Shown in pieces: positions 32,063 through 40,770 of a stretch of DNA of 40,805 nt. The stretch spans positions 1 through 40,805 of the forward strand of contig NZ_FWXX01000018.1 of assembly GCF_900176475.1 (NCBI RefSeq), read 5' to 3'. The notes below the pieces were generated by a model. The model was not told the origin of the DNA. It ran no database searches and saw only the letters and a list, made by a program, of their open reading frames with translations. The position numbers were made by a program, and so were the translations under genes. How positions within the stretch are numbered: the stretch's first letter is position 1; each line of letters starts with the position of its first letter. This DNA is from Tropicibacter naphthalenivorans. Lineage in GTDB: Bacteria > Pseudomonadota > Alphaproteobacteria > Rhodobacterales > Rhodobacteraceae.

Positions 32063-32353
32063 CTATCGGGGCAGGCGGATCGCGCCGTCCTTGGTCACCT
32101 CGATTGGGCTGGGATAGAGCCGCTTTTTGCTGGCCTTGGCCCCATGCGGCAGGCGCACTGTCAGCACCAATGTGCCATCCGCATCGCGGTAGGGATCGGC
32201 GGCGCACCAGTCGCCCAAGCCCGCCGCAGGGCGGCTTTGCCCGATGGCCAGATCGGCAAAGTCATGCGCCTTGCCATTGACGATCAGGCTGTCGCCTTGG
32301 CGTTTCAGCCGCAGCTTGGCGTCAGAGCGGGTGGGCGACAGGATCAGCCGCAT
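32063..32353 (-). CDS. Small phage-tail-associated-like protein
   Basis: Encodes 96 residues, MRLILSPTRSD onward. Its ATG overlaps the stop of the DUF2793 gene by one base (TGATG). Small proteins of this shape (LILSP-R-D near the start, VNGKAHDFADL, then LTVRLPHGA and a proline-rich end) are often seen next to tail-fibre or spike genes in prophages of alphaproteobacteria. I know no biochemical function. The gene is followed 21 bases later by a terminator that lies in the end of glf. Confidence 0.6.
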   Translation of the reverse strand: MRLILSPTRSDAKLRLKRQGDSLIVNGKAHDFADLAIGQSRPAAGLGDWCAADPYRDADGTLVLTVRLPHGAKASKKRLYPSPIEVTKDGAIRLPR

Positions 32354-33453
32354 CAGAACCACCGACCGATGGCCATGCAGCGGCAATTGGTGACGGTGAC
32401 GGTCACTGCGCCCGCCGAGGAATAGAACCCAAGGTTGGCGAGGCTGGCGGTCAGCGTGCCGATCACCCCGGTGGTCGAGACGTCGTCGCGCAGGCCGGCG
32501 TTGCTCCAGTCGGCGGAATTCAGCGACAGGCTGATGTCGACGAAATCAGGCTCTTCGACAAAGGCCGCCGGATAGGTCCAGCCTTCGTAGCAGACCACGG
32601 CGGTGGCGGCGGTGATGGTGAAATCCTTTTTCAGGCACAGCTGCGTGCCGTCGGCCCAGCGGACATAGCTGCCGTTGGCGTTGCTGCCGCGCTCGATCAC
32701 AGCGCCGGTGGGGGTGCCGCCCGATTGGCTGACCGCGCCCAGAAGCGTCGCCGGCCCATAGCCGTAATCGGCACGCATCAGGCGGCCCGGCGTCGCGTCG
32801 GTGGCGCTTTGCTGGATGGCCGCGCCCTGCGCGATGCCAGTGGCGGCGTCGAACTTCAGCGCCTCGGTCCAGGTGCTGCCGTCGCTGACCTTGATGCCAA
32901 AGTCATCGTCCCCGTTCAGGCCCATTTCCGCGCGCCCGCTCCAGTTGGTCTGGAACAGAAGCGATGCGGTATCGCCGCTGGCGGCCTTGTTCACCTTGAC
33001 CTGATGGCCCGCGCCTTCGTGGGTGAGTAGGGTGGCGGGGGCGGCGACCGCAAGGCGGTTGGTGGTGTCATGGCTGGTGCCGATACCGACCCCGTCGAGG
33101 TTGTCCAGATCGGGCAGCACCGGCCCCCACAGATCGTTCTCAAAGACCATCAGCCGCGAGTTGCCCAAGTCCCACGCCCGCCAGCCCGGCTGCGGCGTGA
33201 TAAAGATCCAGGCGTTCGGCACGCGCAGCGCCAGCTTGCCCGCCTGTCCCGCCCACTCGCCGGTGGGCACCGCGCCAAGCGCATAGATCGCGCCGTCTGT
33301 TGCCGTGAGTGGCGGTGTGTTAGAGCCGAATTCGGTGATCCCGCTCTGGACCAGCGCATCGAGCATTTGCAGCGCTTCGTTGTGGGTGACGTGCTTTTGC
33401 GCCTGGGACGGCGCAAGATAGGGCAGGGACAGCCGGGCAGAGAGATCGGACAT
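32353..33453 (-). CDS. DUF2793 protein, phage/GTA head-spike-like
   Basis: Encodes 366 residues. The N-terminus, LSLPYLAPSQAQKHVTHNEA, is the hallmark of DUF2793. A beta-rich GDxxxGDxxFQTNWSGRAEMG segment follows, then a C-terminal domain. DUF2793 proteins are found in rhodobacteral prophages and near the gene transfer agent head-spike genes of Rhodobacter, whose spikes bind the host capsule. No capsid, tail or packaging genes are present here, so it is not a prophage remnant of any size. A glycan-binding role is plausible on this plasmid but is inference. It is 123 bases downstream of an RTX gene on the same strand. Confidence 0.75.
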   Translation of the reverse strand: MSDLSARLSLPYLAPSQAQKHVTHNEALQMLDALVQSGITEFGSNTPPLTATDGAIYALGAVPTGEWAGQAGKLALRVPNAWIFITPQPGWRAWDLGNSRLMVFENDLWGPVLPDLDNLDGVGIGTSHDTTNRLAVAAPATLLTHEGAGHQVKVNKAASGDTASLLFQTNWSGRAEMGLNGDDDFGIKVSDGSTWTEALKFDAATGIAQGAAIQQSATDATPGRLMRADYGYGPATLLGAVSQSGGTPTGAVIERGSNANGSYVRWADGTQLCLKKDFTITAATAVVCYEGWTYPAAFVEEPDFVDISLSLNSADWSNAGLRDDVSTTGVIGTLTASLANLGFYSSAGAVTVTVTNCRCMAIGRWF

Positions 33454-33576
33454 GAGGGCGGCTCCATCGCAAACAGGGGTTTAGCGATGGGGTATCGGGC
33501 CGGGGTTAACGCGCGGTGGGACCACCGTGCGCTGGCAAGCAAGGTTAACGAAAGATGAACCGAGCTGTGACCGCCG

Positions 33577-35025
33577 TTAAGCGGCGAGCAGATCGCCCAG
33601 CCATTGCACCTGCACGATGTCCGAGACCTGCAAATCCTGCCCGCCCGCAACCTCGGCGGCGACCATCCCGTCGACCAGCACATTGGCGCCGAGGCCGTCT
33701 TCCCAGACTTCGATGGTGATGCTTGTCACCTCGGCGTAGTTGCCCACCGGGCCGACCTGCACCGCGATCTGATCCTCAGTGGGGTCAAAGTCGGTGATGA
33801 CCGCCGCCTCAAAGCCCAGCTCGCCGTCGGCCTCTTCGTGGATCAGGCCAAAGGTATCGGCCCCGGTGCCGCCGGTCATCACGTTGCGATTCACCGACAA
33901 GAGCACATCATCGCCCGCACCGCCCTCGAGCGTGTCGATATGGATGTCCATCTCGTAAAAATCTTCGTCGCCCAGCGTGTAGTTGTACTCTGTGCCGCCG
34001 GTGCCGATCAGCGTATCGTTGCCATCCCCCCCCTGCGCGAGGTTCTCGCCGTCCTGATAGGTGGCGGTATAAAAGAGGCTTTCGCCGACGGTGATCCGGT
34101 CGTCGCCGCCCCCACCGTTGATGGTGTTGTCGTCATAGTTCCCAAGGATCGTGACGCCACTGTCGCCGTCGGTATAGCTCATGTCGCCGCCGTCTTCTTG
34201 CAGCAGCAGCGTCACGCCCAGATCGTCGATGCTCAGACCCTGCGCGCCGGTGATCTGCGCCATCAGCGTGTCCCCAAGGTACAGATCCGCGCCAAGCCCG
34301 TTGTCCCAGTCGGTCAGGCTTAGGGTGCCTGTCTCGCCCGGCTCGACCGTGATCGCCAGATCAAGCCTGTCCTCGGCGGGGTCAAAGTCGGTGATCACCA
34401 GCGGGCCCGCGCCCGGCACGCTTTCCCAGCGGAGCACATCCGCCCCCGTGCCGCCGGTCAGCGTGCTGGCCCCAAGGGCAGACAGCGTGTCATCGCCCGC
34501 GCCGCCGTCCATCACGCTGTGATAGGGGCCATCGTCAAAGGCGGTGCTGGCATCATACATCAGGTCGTCCCCGTCGCCGCCCAGCAGCGTGTCGATCCCG
34601 TCATCCCCGTAGAGCGTGTCGTTCCCCGTGCCGCCCGACAGCAGATCGTCGCCGTCATCGCCATACAGCAGATCTTGGTCCGCCCCGCCATCAAGGGTAT
34701 CATCGCCGGTCCAGCCATAGACGGTGTCCCAGCCATCCTCGCCATCGACCTGATCGTCGCCCTCGCCGCCGCCCAGAAGGTCATCATCGGCGCCGCCCAG
34801 AACGGTGTCGTTCCCGCCATTGCCAAAGGCCATGTCAAAGCCGCCAAGCGCCTGAATAAGATCATCGCCCTCGGTGCCGTCGATGGTGTCATCCCCGTCG
34901 GTGCCGATCAGGCTGTCTTGGGGTTCCGGCTCTGTCTCGGTGTCGTCACTGCCCGTCGAGGTGTCCATCCCGGCCATGACAAAGGGCATACCGAACAGCA
35001 GGGACAACAAAAGCAAAGCACTCAT
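33577..35025 (-). CDS. RTX protein with N-terminal hydrophobic anchor
   Basis: Encodes 482 residues. Residues 1-19, MSALLLLSLLFGMPFVMAG, form a hydrophobic segment that could be a Sec signal or membrane anchor. An acidic threonine-rich linker (STGSDDTETEPEPQDS) follows. RTX nonapeptides run from about 40 to 180. Two larger beta domains each begin with VITDFDPxED, and a second small RTX group lies between them. A hydrophobic N-terminus is unlike the other six RTX proteins here, so this one may stay attached to the cell envelope. It has no basic GQR/GNRH cassette. No good ribosome-binding site precedes the ATG. Confidence 0.8.
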   Translation of the reverse strand: MSALLLLSLLFGMPFVMAGMDTSTGSDDTETEPEPQDSLIGTDGDDTIDGTEGDDLIQALGGFDMAFGNGGNDTVLGGADDDLLGGGEGDDQVDGEDGWDTVYGWTGDDTLDGGADQDLLYGDDGDDLLSGGTGNDTLYGDDGIDTLLGGDGDDLMYDASTAFDDGPYHSVMDGGAGDDTLSALGASTLTGGTGADVLRWESVPGAGPLVITDFDPAEDRLDLAITVEPGETGTLSLTDWDNGLGADLYLGDTLMAQITGAQGLSIDDLGVTLLLQEDGGDMSYTDGDSGVTILGNYDDNTINGGGGDDRITVGESLFYTATYQDGENLAQGGDGNDTLIGTGGTEYNYTLGDEDFYEMDIHIDTLEGGAGDDVLLSVNRNVMTGGTGADTFGLIHEEADGELGFEAAVITDFDPTEDQIAVQVGPVGNYAEVTSITIEVWEDGLGANVLVDGMVAAEVAGGQDLQVSDIVQVQWLGDLLAA

Positions 35026-35105
35026 GGGCGCGACTCACTATAAGATGAACAGACCGGGGTAGTTTAAACCTTTGACGTGCAAAGAAAACCGTCTCTGTCC
35101 GGCTT

Positions 35106-35140
35106 GAAAAAGCCGCGCGCCAAGGTTCCCGGCGCGCGGC
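35106..35140 (-). terminator. Rho-independent terminator after the 668-residue RTX gene
   Basis: On the minus strand GCCGCGCGCC and GGCGCGCGGC form a perfect 10-bp stem around a 9-base loop, followed by TTTTTC. It lies 27 bases past the RTX stop at 35168 and separates the two RTX genes. Confidence 0.9.
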
Positions 35141-35167
35141 TCTTACCATAACAAAGCTTATGCCGCG

Positions 35168-37174
35168 TCAGTCGAAGTCCGCGATAAAGTCGCTTAGGTC
35201 GAAGGCCCCGACGCCGATATCTTCGACATAGGCAAAGGTCTCGCCCAAGGTGCTGAGCGTCACCCCGGTGCCAGATAGGCTCACGGTGATCGAAGAGATG
35301 ATCCCAAAGCCGGTCAGGTCGAACTGGTCCAGACCGTCCTCATAGTCGGTGATCGTGTCGATGCCGCCGCCGGGCGCAAAGACAAAGGTGTCCGCGTCAT
35401 CGCCGCCGGTCAGCAGATCGTCGCCCGCGCCCCCGGTCAGAACGTCGCCGCCGACGCCGCCGTCCAGCGTGTCGTTGCCTTCATCGCCAAACAGCGCGTC
35501 TTCGGTGTCGCCGCCAGACAGGGAATCGTCGCCCTCGCCGCCGAACAGCGTATCCGCGCCAACGCCGCCTTCGAGCGTGTCATTGCCCAGACCGCCGTCG
35601 AGGCTGTCTTCGCCTTCTCCGCCGATCAAGCTGTCAGCGCCGTCTTCGCCATAGAGCACGTCGTTTTCCGTGCCGCCGTCCAGGGTATCGGCCCCGGCCC
35701 CGCCGCTGAGCGTGTCGTTATGCGCCTCGCCAAAGATAAGGTCGTCGCCCAGCCCACCGATCAGGCTGTCTTCGCCGTCGCCGCCCGACATCGTGTCATT
35801 GCCGCCAAGCCCGTCGATCACGTCGTCCAGCGGCGTGCCGGTCAGGTCGTCGTCGCCTTCGGTCGGCCCGCTGGGCGGATCATAGAGGCTATCGGCCACA
35901 AGGTTGCCGCCAAGGATCAGGTCGCCCATGTCGGTGTTCTTGACCAGAACCGCGACGCCAGAGGCCGCCGAAACCAGCAGATGCGCGCCGTCCTGGGTCA
36001 GGGTGACTTCGCCTTGGCCAAACAGGCTCAGCACGTCCATCTCGGGGTCGAAATCCTGAATGCAGTTGTCCGCCCCGCCGGTGATGCGGAACAGATCCGC
36101 GCCCGCGCCGCCGTGCAGCTGGTCGTCGCCCTCATTGGCCACCAGCGTGTCGTCGCCGATCCCGCCATAGAGACTATCATTGCCCAAACCGCCCAAAAGC
36201 AGGTCATTTCCAGAGTTGCCAAAGGCGCGGTCATCGCCGTCGCCCCCCGACACGGTGTCATGGCCAGAGCCGCCGATCACCCGGTCTGCGCCGGTGCCGC
36301 CGCGCACGGTGTCGTCACCCTGCCCGCCGATCAGCGTGTCGTCGCCGTCATCCCCCAGCAGCAGGTCATTGCCGTTGGCCCCAAGGCCGCGGTCATTGCC
36401 CGCGCCGCCCAGCACGGTGTCATCCCCTGCGCCGCCGTTGAGGAAATCATTGCCCGCGCCGCCGGACAGGCTGTCTTCGTTGCTGTCGCCAAAGAGCGAG
36501 TCGTTGCCCGTCCCGCCATAGAGCGTGTCCAGCCCCGTGCCGCCCAGCATCCGGTCGTGCCCTTCGCCGCCCATGATGTGATCCGAGCCCCAGCTGCCCT
36601 TGAGCCAGTCGTCGCCCGCGCCGCCATAGACCCGGTCGTGCCCGTTGCCCGCGTCGATGGTGTCATTCCCGTCGCCACCATAGAGACTGTCATGGCCGAA
36701 CTCGCCCAGGATCAGGTCGTCGCCCGCGTTGCCGCCCAGCGTGTCGTTGCCGTCGCCGCCGAAAATGCTGTCGTTGCCATTGCCGCCCCAGGCCACGTCA
36801 TGATCGTCGCCCGCCATCAGCAGATCGTCGCCATCGTCGCCGCACATCTCGTCGCGGCCTTCGTTGCCGTACATGGCGTCCTGACCCGCGCCGCCGCGCA
36901 GGCTGTCATGGCCCGCCCCACCGGACAAAAAGTCGTCGTCCTCGCCCGCTTCGAGCAGGTCATTGCCGGCTTGGCCGTACAGCGTGTCTTCGCCCGCGCC
37001 GCCCAGCAGCGTGTCATACCCCGTGCCGCCGGTCAGATTGTCGTTCCCGGCATCGCCCGAAACGCTGTCATCGCCGTCCAGCGCCTGAAAGATGTCGTCA
37101 CCTTCCAGCAGCTCGATCACGTCGTCCAAGGGGGTGCCAATCAGGATATCGTCCAAAGGGGTTGGTACTGGCAT
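35168..37174 (-). CDS. Large RTX repeat protein (two RTX blocks)
   Basis: Encodes 668 residues, nearly all GGxGxDxLx nonapeptides. Block 1 spans about residues 8-365 and ends in GADLFRITGGADNCIQDFDPEMDVLSL. Block 2 spans about 440-610 and ends in ADTFVFAPGGGIDTITDYEDGLDQFDL, each followed by a short beta cap. No enzymatic domain is present, so a structural or calcium-binding matrix role is likely. The array contains two cysteines (in DEMCGDDG and DNCIQDF), unusual in this family. The C-terminus should hold the type I signal. AGAGAT precedes the ATG. It lacks the GQR/GNRH cassette. Confidence 0.85.
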   Translation of the reverse strand: MPVPTPLDDILIGTPLDDVIELLEGDDIFQALDGDDSVSGDAGNDNLTGGTGYDTLLGGAGEDTLYGQAGNDLLEAGEDDDFLSGGAGHDSLRGGAGQDAMYGNEGRDEMCGDDGDDLLMAGDDHDVAWGGNGNDSIFGGDGNDTLGGNAGDDLILGEFGHDSLYGGDGNDTIDAGNGHDRVYGGAGDDWLKGSWGSDHIMGGEGHDRMLGGTGLDTLYGGTGNDSLFGDSNEDSLSGGAGNDFLNGGAGDDTVLGGAGNDRGLGANGNDLLLGDDGDDTLIGGQGDDTVRGGTGADRVIGGSGHDTVSGGDGDDRAFGNSGNDLLLGGLGNDSLYGGIGDDTLVANEGDDQLHGGAGADLFRITGGADNCIQDFDPEMDVLSLFGQGEVTLTQDGAHLLVSAASGVAVLVKNTDMGDLILGGNLVADSLYDPPSGPTEGDDDLTGTPLDDVIDGLGGNDTMSGGDGEDSLIGGLGDDLIFGEAHNDTLSGGAGADTLDGGTENDVLYGEDGADSLIGGEGEDSLDGGLGNDTLEGGVGADTLFGGEGDDSLSGGDTEDALFGDEGNDTLDGGVGGDVLTGGAGDDLLTGGDDADTFVFAPGGGIDTITDYEDGLDQFDLTGFGIISSITVSLSGTGVTLSTLGETFAYVEDIGVGAFDLSDFIADFD

Positions 37175-37563
37175 ATCAGATCTCTTTCAAAGACTGCGGC
37201 GGGGCGCGGGGAGCGTCTGGAAATCAGCGACGTTTACCCTTGTGTCCCGTCGGAAAAACGGTGTGCATTCTGGCTGCTCAATCTCCGCCTGCGCAACAAA
37301 GCGTCTCTTGCGCATGGATTATAGAGGGTTTTTCGCGAAATGTGCAAAAATTGTGGCAAGCCTCGTGATCTTTGTCACAGGATCTACAAGCTCAAGATTT
37401 CATCGTGGCGTTAACGAATTTTAACACATTGTTAAGGATCTCGGGGCAAGGCAGTTTCCTGCCAAAGGAGATTTGTTTGCGCCCTTGCAGCCACCGCGAG
37501 AGCGTGTCAGCCTCGGCATAACGACAAGACTTGCGCCCCCCGTGGCTGCAACCGGAGACCGGA
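37175..37563. other. AT-rich divergent promoter region between an RTX gene and the large glycosyltransferase
   Basis: This 389-base gap is clearly richer in A and T than the coding DNA (for example AAAAATTGTGGC, GTTAACGAATTTTAACACATTGTTAAGG). It must hold the promoter for the glycosyltransferase-methyltransferase operon and probably for the RTX gene. It contains one CRP-like palindrome at 37364-37379. I find no convincing small gene in it. Confidence 0.6.
37364..37379. promoter_or_regulatory. CRP/FNR-family-like binding site
   Basis: CGTGA-TCTTTG-TCACA matches TGTGA-N6-TCACA at 9 of 10 conserved bases. It is 200 bases before the glycosyltransferase start and 190 before the RTX start, in a divergent promoter region. 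The regulator is unknown. Confidence 0.4.
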
Positions 37564-40500
37564 ATGCAATTAGACGATTTCGACGTGAAGACCTTTCCCG
37601 CCATTGACACGGTGGGGCTTTCAACCGCCGATCATCGTCTGAGGGTTTGCATCGTGACCGAGGAAATCATCGGTCCGGTGCGCAATGGCGGCATTGCCTC
37701 GACCTATTATCACCTGTCCAAGGGGCTGGCCGCGCATGGCCACGACGTGCATGTGCTGTTCCTCAAGGGTCCGGTGGTGCAGGACGAAACGCCCGAGCAT
37801 TGGGTGCAACACTTTGCCGAGTTCGGCGTGACGCTGCATTACCTGCAGGTGCCAGAGCGCCCGATCTGGTCGGCGGCCACCGAATGGCAGGAACGCTTTG
37901 CCGCCGCCTATCAATGGCTGCGCGATCAAGAGACGTTCGACGTGGTGCACACCTCGGAATGGCGCGGCGGCATGGTCTATGCGCTTATGGCCAAACGGCT
38001 GGGTCTGGCGTTCCAAGAGACCCTGTTTCTGGTCAAAACCTCGTCGCCGCACATCTGGAACCGCCATTACCAGATGCAGCCGATTGAGCGGCGCGAGCTG
38101 GTGCTGGCCGCCTATGCCGAACAGAAATGTGTCGAACTGGCCGATGCGGTGATCGGCGGCAGCGCCCATCTGATCACCTTCATGGAGCAGATCGGCTACA
38201 AGGTGCCCGGCACCAACGTCTTTGTGCAGCCCAACATCGTCGACTTCTCCAAGGTGATCGTCACCGATCAACGCCAGCCGCGTGGCCCGGGCGAGGTGAT
38301 GCACACCCAGGAAGTGATCTTTTTCGGCCGCCTCGAAGGGCGCAAGGGCGTGGAGCTGATGTGCAACGCGCTCGACATCCTCAAGGAACGCGGGGTCGCG
38401 CCGTCTCGGATGACCTTTATGGGCAAATGGGGCGCGCCGCTGGCCACCCAAGGCGGCATGAAGGTCGAAGACTACCTGAACGCCAAGGCCGAGAACTGGG
38501 ATTTCCCGGTCGAGTACATCACCGACAAGAACCAGCCCGAGGCGCTGTCCCACATGTGTTCGCGCGACATGATCGCGGTGATGCCGTCCTTGATCGAGAA
38601 CTCGACCATGGCGGTGTACGAGACGCTGGAAAACAACATTCCCTTTATCGCGACGGCCGTGGGCGGCACGCCCGAGCTGATCGACCCCATCGACCACGAC
38701 CGCTGTCTGGTGGCGCCGAAGGCGACGGCGCTGGCCGACCAGCTTCAGCGCGCTCTGGAAGAGGGGCAACCCATCGCGCATTCCAGCTTTTCCAACGATG
38801 AAAACCTGCGCGTCTGGTACGGGTTCCACGCCCATGTGGGCGAGCGGATTGCGCAGCTGGGCCGGCGCGAGGCCATCACCCAGATCACCGCCGGGATGGA
38901 TCATCCGGGCACGCCGGTCAAAACCATCTCTTTCGCGGTGCTGGTGCGCCGCGGCGATTCCCTGGCCGATCTGGTCGCGGCGTTGCGCGCCGAGGCCCCC
39001 GACCGCGTGGTGCTGGGCTTTACCGAAGCGGCCCTGCGCGCCGACGTCCAGACCGCCGAAGATGCGCTGCGTTCCCACGGAATAGAGACTGTAACGCTCG
39101 ATTGTATCGGTCAGGCGGCGGGGGATGCGCTGAACATGCTGGCGCGCGCCCATGGCGAGGATGCGCTGGTGATTGCCCATGGCGCGGGCACCCTGCCCCG
39201 GCCCGGCTTTTTCGCCGCCGCGCGCGCCGCGCTGACCCACCGCCCGGGCTGTCTGTTCACCACCTTCTTCGAGGCGCAGGACGACGTGCTGGGGATGCCC
39301 ATGGGCGGCGATGTGGCGAGCCATTTCCTAAGCTCGCGCGCCTATGGCCCCGAGCTGTTCGCCATGCGCACCGAGACCTACGAGCGGATCGGCTCCTTTG
39401 AACCCTATGACGTGCGTCAGGGCATCCTGCACGAATACGTCACCCGCGCGGTGGAAGCCGGGCCCGACGATCTGCTGGTCTACCCCGAGGAATTGCTCAG
39501 CTGGCCGCAAGCCTTTGACGAGGCGCGCGAGTTGGCCGATGACACGGTCTACGCCTACCTCAAGGCCAAGCCCTTGATCGACAAATCGTCTCTGTCCCAG
39601 CGGAAAATCACCCTCGCGGCGCTGCACCACGTGCGCAGCTCGGGCGGTGCCTTGGGCGACAAAGTGCTGCGCGATGGCGGCCGCGACGAAGAAGAGCCGC
39701 TGTGGCTGATGCCCGTCGACTGGAACCGCACCGACATCACCCAGCCGTCGAAACGCGCGCTGATCGTGGCGCTGGACGAGGCAAGCAATACGCTGTGGCT
39801 GTATGCGCGCGGGGCAGGCGATCGCCGCCTGTCGCTGCGCGATACCGCGCAAACCATCGCGCTGGTCGAAAGCCACGGCGCGCCCGAGGATGAGAACCAT
39901 GTCACCCTTTCCAGTTACGAGCTGCCCGCAGCGTGGGAGGTCGGCACCTCTTATCCGATCAGCTGGGGCTTGTATGAAAACGACCACAAGCTGCGCAACC
40001 AGTTCCTGCGGATCAACAAGATCTCCGAGAACACCTTTGCGCTGGCGGCTCGCAACCCGATCCTGACCAAGGGCGCGCTGCAAGAGATCATCGCCCGCCA
40101 ACGCGAAGCAGCCCGCATCGAAGCGGCGCTTGGCGCGCAGGCCCAGGCGGTGCTCGACGCCGCAGGGGCCACCTCTCAGCCCAGCGAAAGCACCGATATC
40201 GATGCGCTTTTGGCCATGACAGGCTCTGACCCGGCCCCGCAAGAGACCCGGCCCAAGCCGCTGAAAAAGGCCGATCTGGACAAGGGCACCGATCTGGACG
40301 ACCTGCTGTCGCTGGCCCAAGTCACCGGCCGCGCCGGGCTGGAACGTCAAAGCCTGCGCAGCCGGTCGAGCGCCTTGATCGACAAACATGCCGGCGCGGC
40401 GCCCTCGGATCAGGGCGACATCCGCTCTTTCCTGAACCCGGCCAAGTCCGCCGAGGCCTGGGCGCACAACGGCTGGTTGATCGGCTGGGCGTGGGACCGC

Positions 40501-40770
40501 ACCGACCCCGAGCGCACCCTGCATGTGGCGGTGCTGCGGGACGGGGTGCCGATTTTCATGGTCACGGCTGATACGCATATGCCCGCGCTGGGGCGGCGCA
40601 CGCCGGGTCTGGAAAACCACGGTTTTCGCATCCCGGTGGGGCAGGACTTTCTCGAGGCGGGCGCGCTGTCGCTGGTCGTCTGGGAAAGCCGCAGCCCCGT
40701 CCGCAATGGGGCGCTGATCGTGCCTGAGGCCGGGGACGCGCTGCAACAAGCCCCAGAGACCACCCGTTAA
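37564..40770 (+). CDS. Large multidomain GT4 glycosyltransferase
   Basis: Encodes 1068 residues. The ATG at 37564 has GGAG 6 bases upstream and is preferred over a TTG at 37531. Residues about 20-430 are a GT4 domain of the glycogen-synthase-like type: VCIVTEEIIGPVRNGGIASTYYHL, then FFGRLEGRKGVELMCNALDIL, PSLIENSTMAVYETLENNIPFIATAVGGTPELI with the expected E-x7-E. Residues about 455-690 look like a second, GT2-type domain lacking a clear DxD. Residues about 965-1050 (WAHNGWLIGWAWDRTDPERTLHVAVLRDG...GFRIPVG) form a beta domain seen at the ends of rhizobial surface glycosyltransferases, possibly a glycan-binding part. On the circle it is followed after 35 bases by the methyltransferase genes at 96-2473, so they form one operon. 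Confidence 0.88.
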   Translation: MQLDDFDVKTFPAIDTVGLSTADHRLRVCIVTEEIIGPVRNGGIASTYYHLSKGLAAHGHDVHVLFLKGPVVQDETPEHWVQHFAEFGVTLHYLQVPERPIWSAATEWQERFAAAYQWLRDQETFDVVHTSEWRGGMVYALMAKRLGLAFQETLFLVKTSSPHIWNRHYQMQPIERRELVLAAYAEQKCVELADAVIGGSAHLITFMEQIGYKVPGTNVFVQPNIVDFSKVIVTDQRQPRGPGEVMHTQEVIFFGRLEGRKGVELMCNALDILKERGVAPSRMTFMGKWGAPLATQGGMKVEDYLNAKAENWDFPVEYITDKNQPEALSHMCSRDMIAVMPSLIENSTMAVYETLENNIPFIATAVGGTPELIDPIDHDRCLVAPKATALADQLQRALEEGQPIAHSSFSNDENLRVWYGFHAHVGERIAQLGRREAITQITAGMDHPGTPVKTISFAVLVRRGDSLADLVAALRAEAPDRVVLGFTEAALRADVQTAEDALRSHGIETVTLDCIGQAAGDALNMLARAHGEDALVIAHGAGTLPRPGFFAAARAALTHRPGCLFTTFFEAQDDVLGMPMGGDVASHFLSSRAYGPELFAMRTETYERIGSFEPYDVRQGILHEYVTRAVEAGPDDLLVYPEELLSWPQAFDEARELADDTVYAYLKAKPLIDKSSLSQRKITLAALHHVRSSGGALGDKVLRDGGRDEEEPLWLMPVDWNRTDITQPSKRALIVALDEASNTLWLYARGAGDRRLSLRDTAQTIALVESHGAPEDENHVTLSSYELPAAWEVGTSYPISWGLYENDHKLRNQFLRINKISENTFALAARNPILTKGALQEIIARQREAARIEAALGAQAQAVLDAAGATSQPSESTDIDALLAMTGSDPAPQETRPKPLKKADLDKGTDLDDLLSLAQVTGRAGLERQSLRSRSSALIDKHAGAAPSDQGDIRSFLNPAKSAEAWAHNGWLIGWAWDRTDPERTLHVAVLRDGVPIFMVTADTHMPALGRRTPGLENHGFRIPVGQDFLEAGALSLVVWESRSPVRNGALIVPEAGDALQQAPETTR

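Noticed and set aside
35168-37174. Regular short DNA repeats that could suggest a CRISPR array
   Set aside because: The period is 27 bases, in frame, and encodes GGxGxDxLx units; there are no constant repeats separated by unique spacers and no cas genes.
35720-37324. Long plus-strand open frame across the 668-residue RTX gene
   Set aside because: Same shadow effect; the translation is a repetitive A/V/I/R/Q sequence and the minus strand carries perfect RTX nonapeptides plus a terminator.
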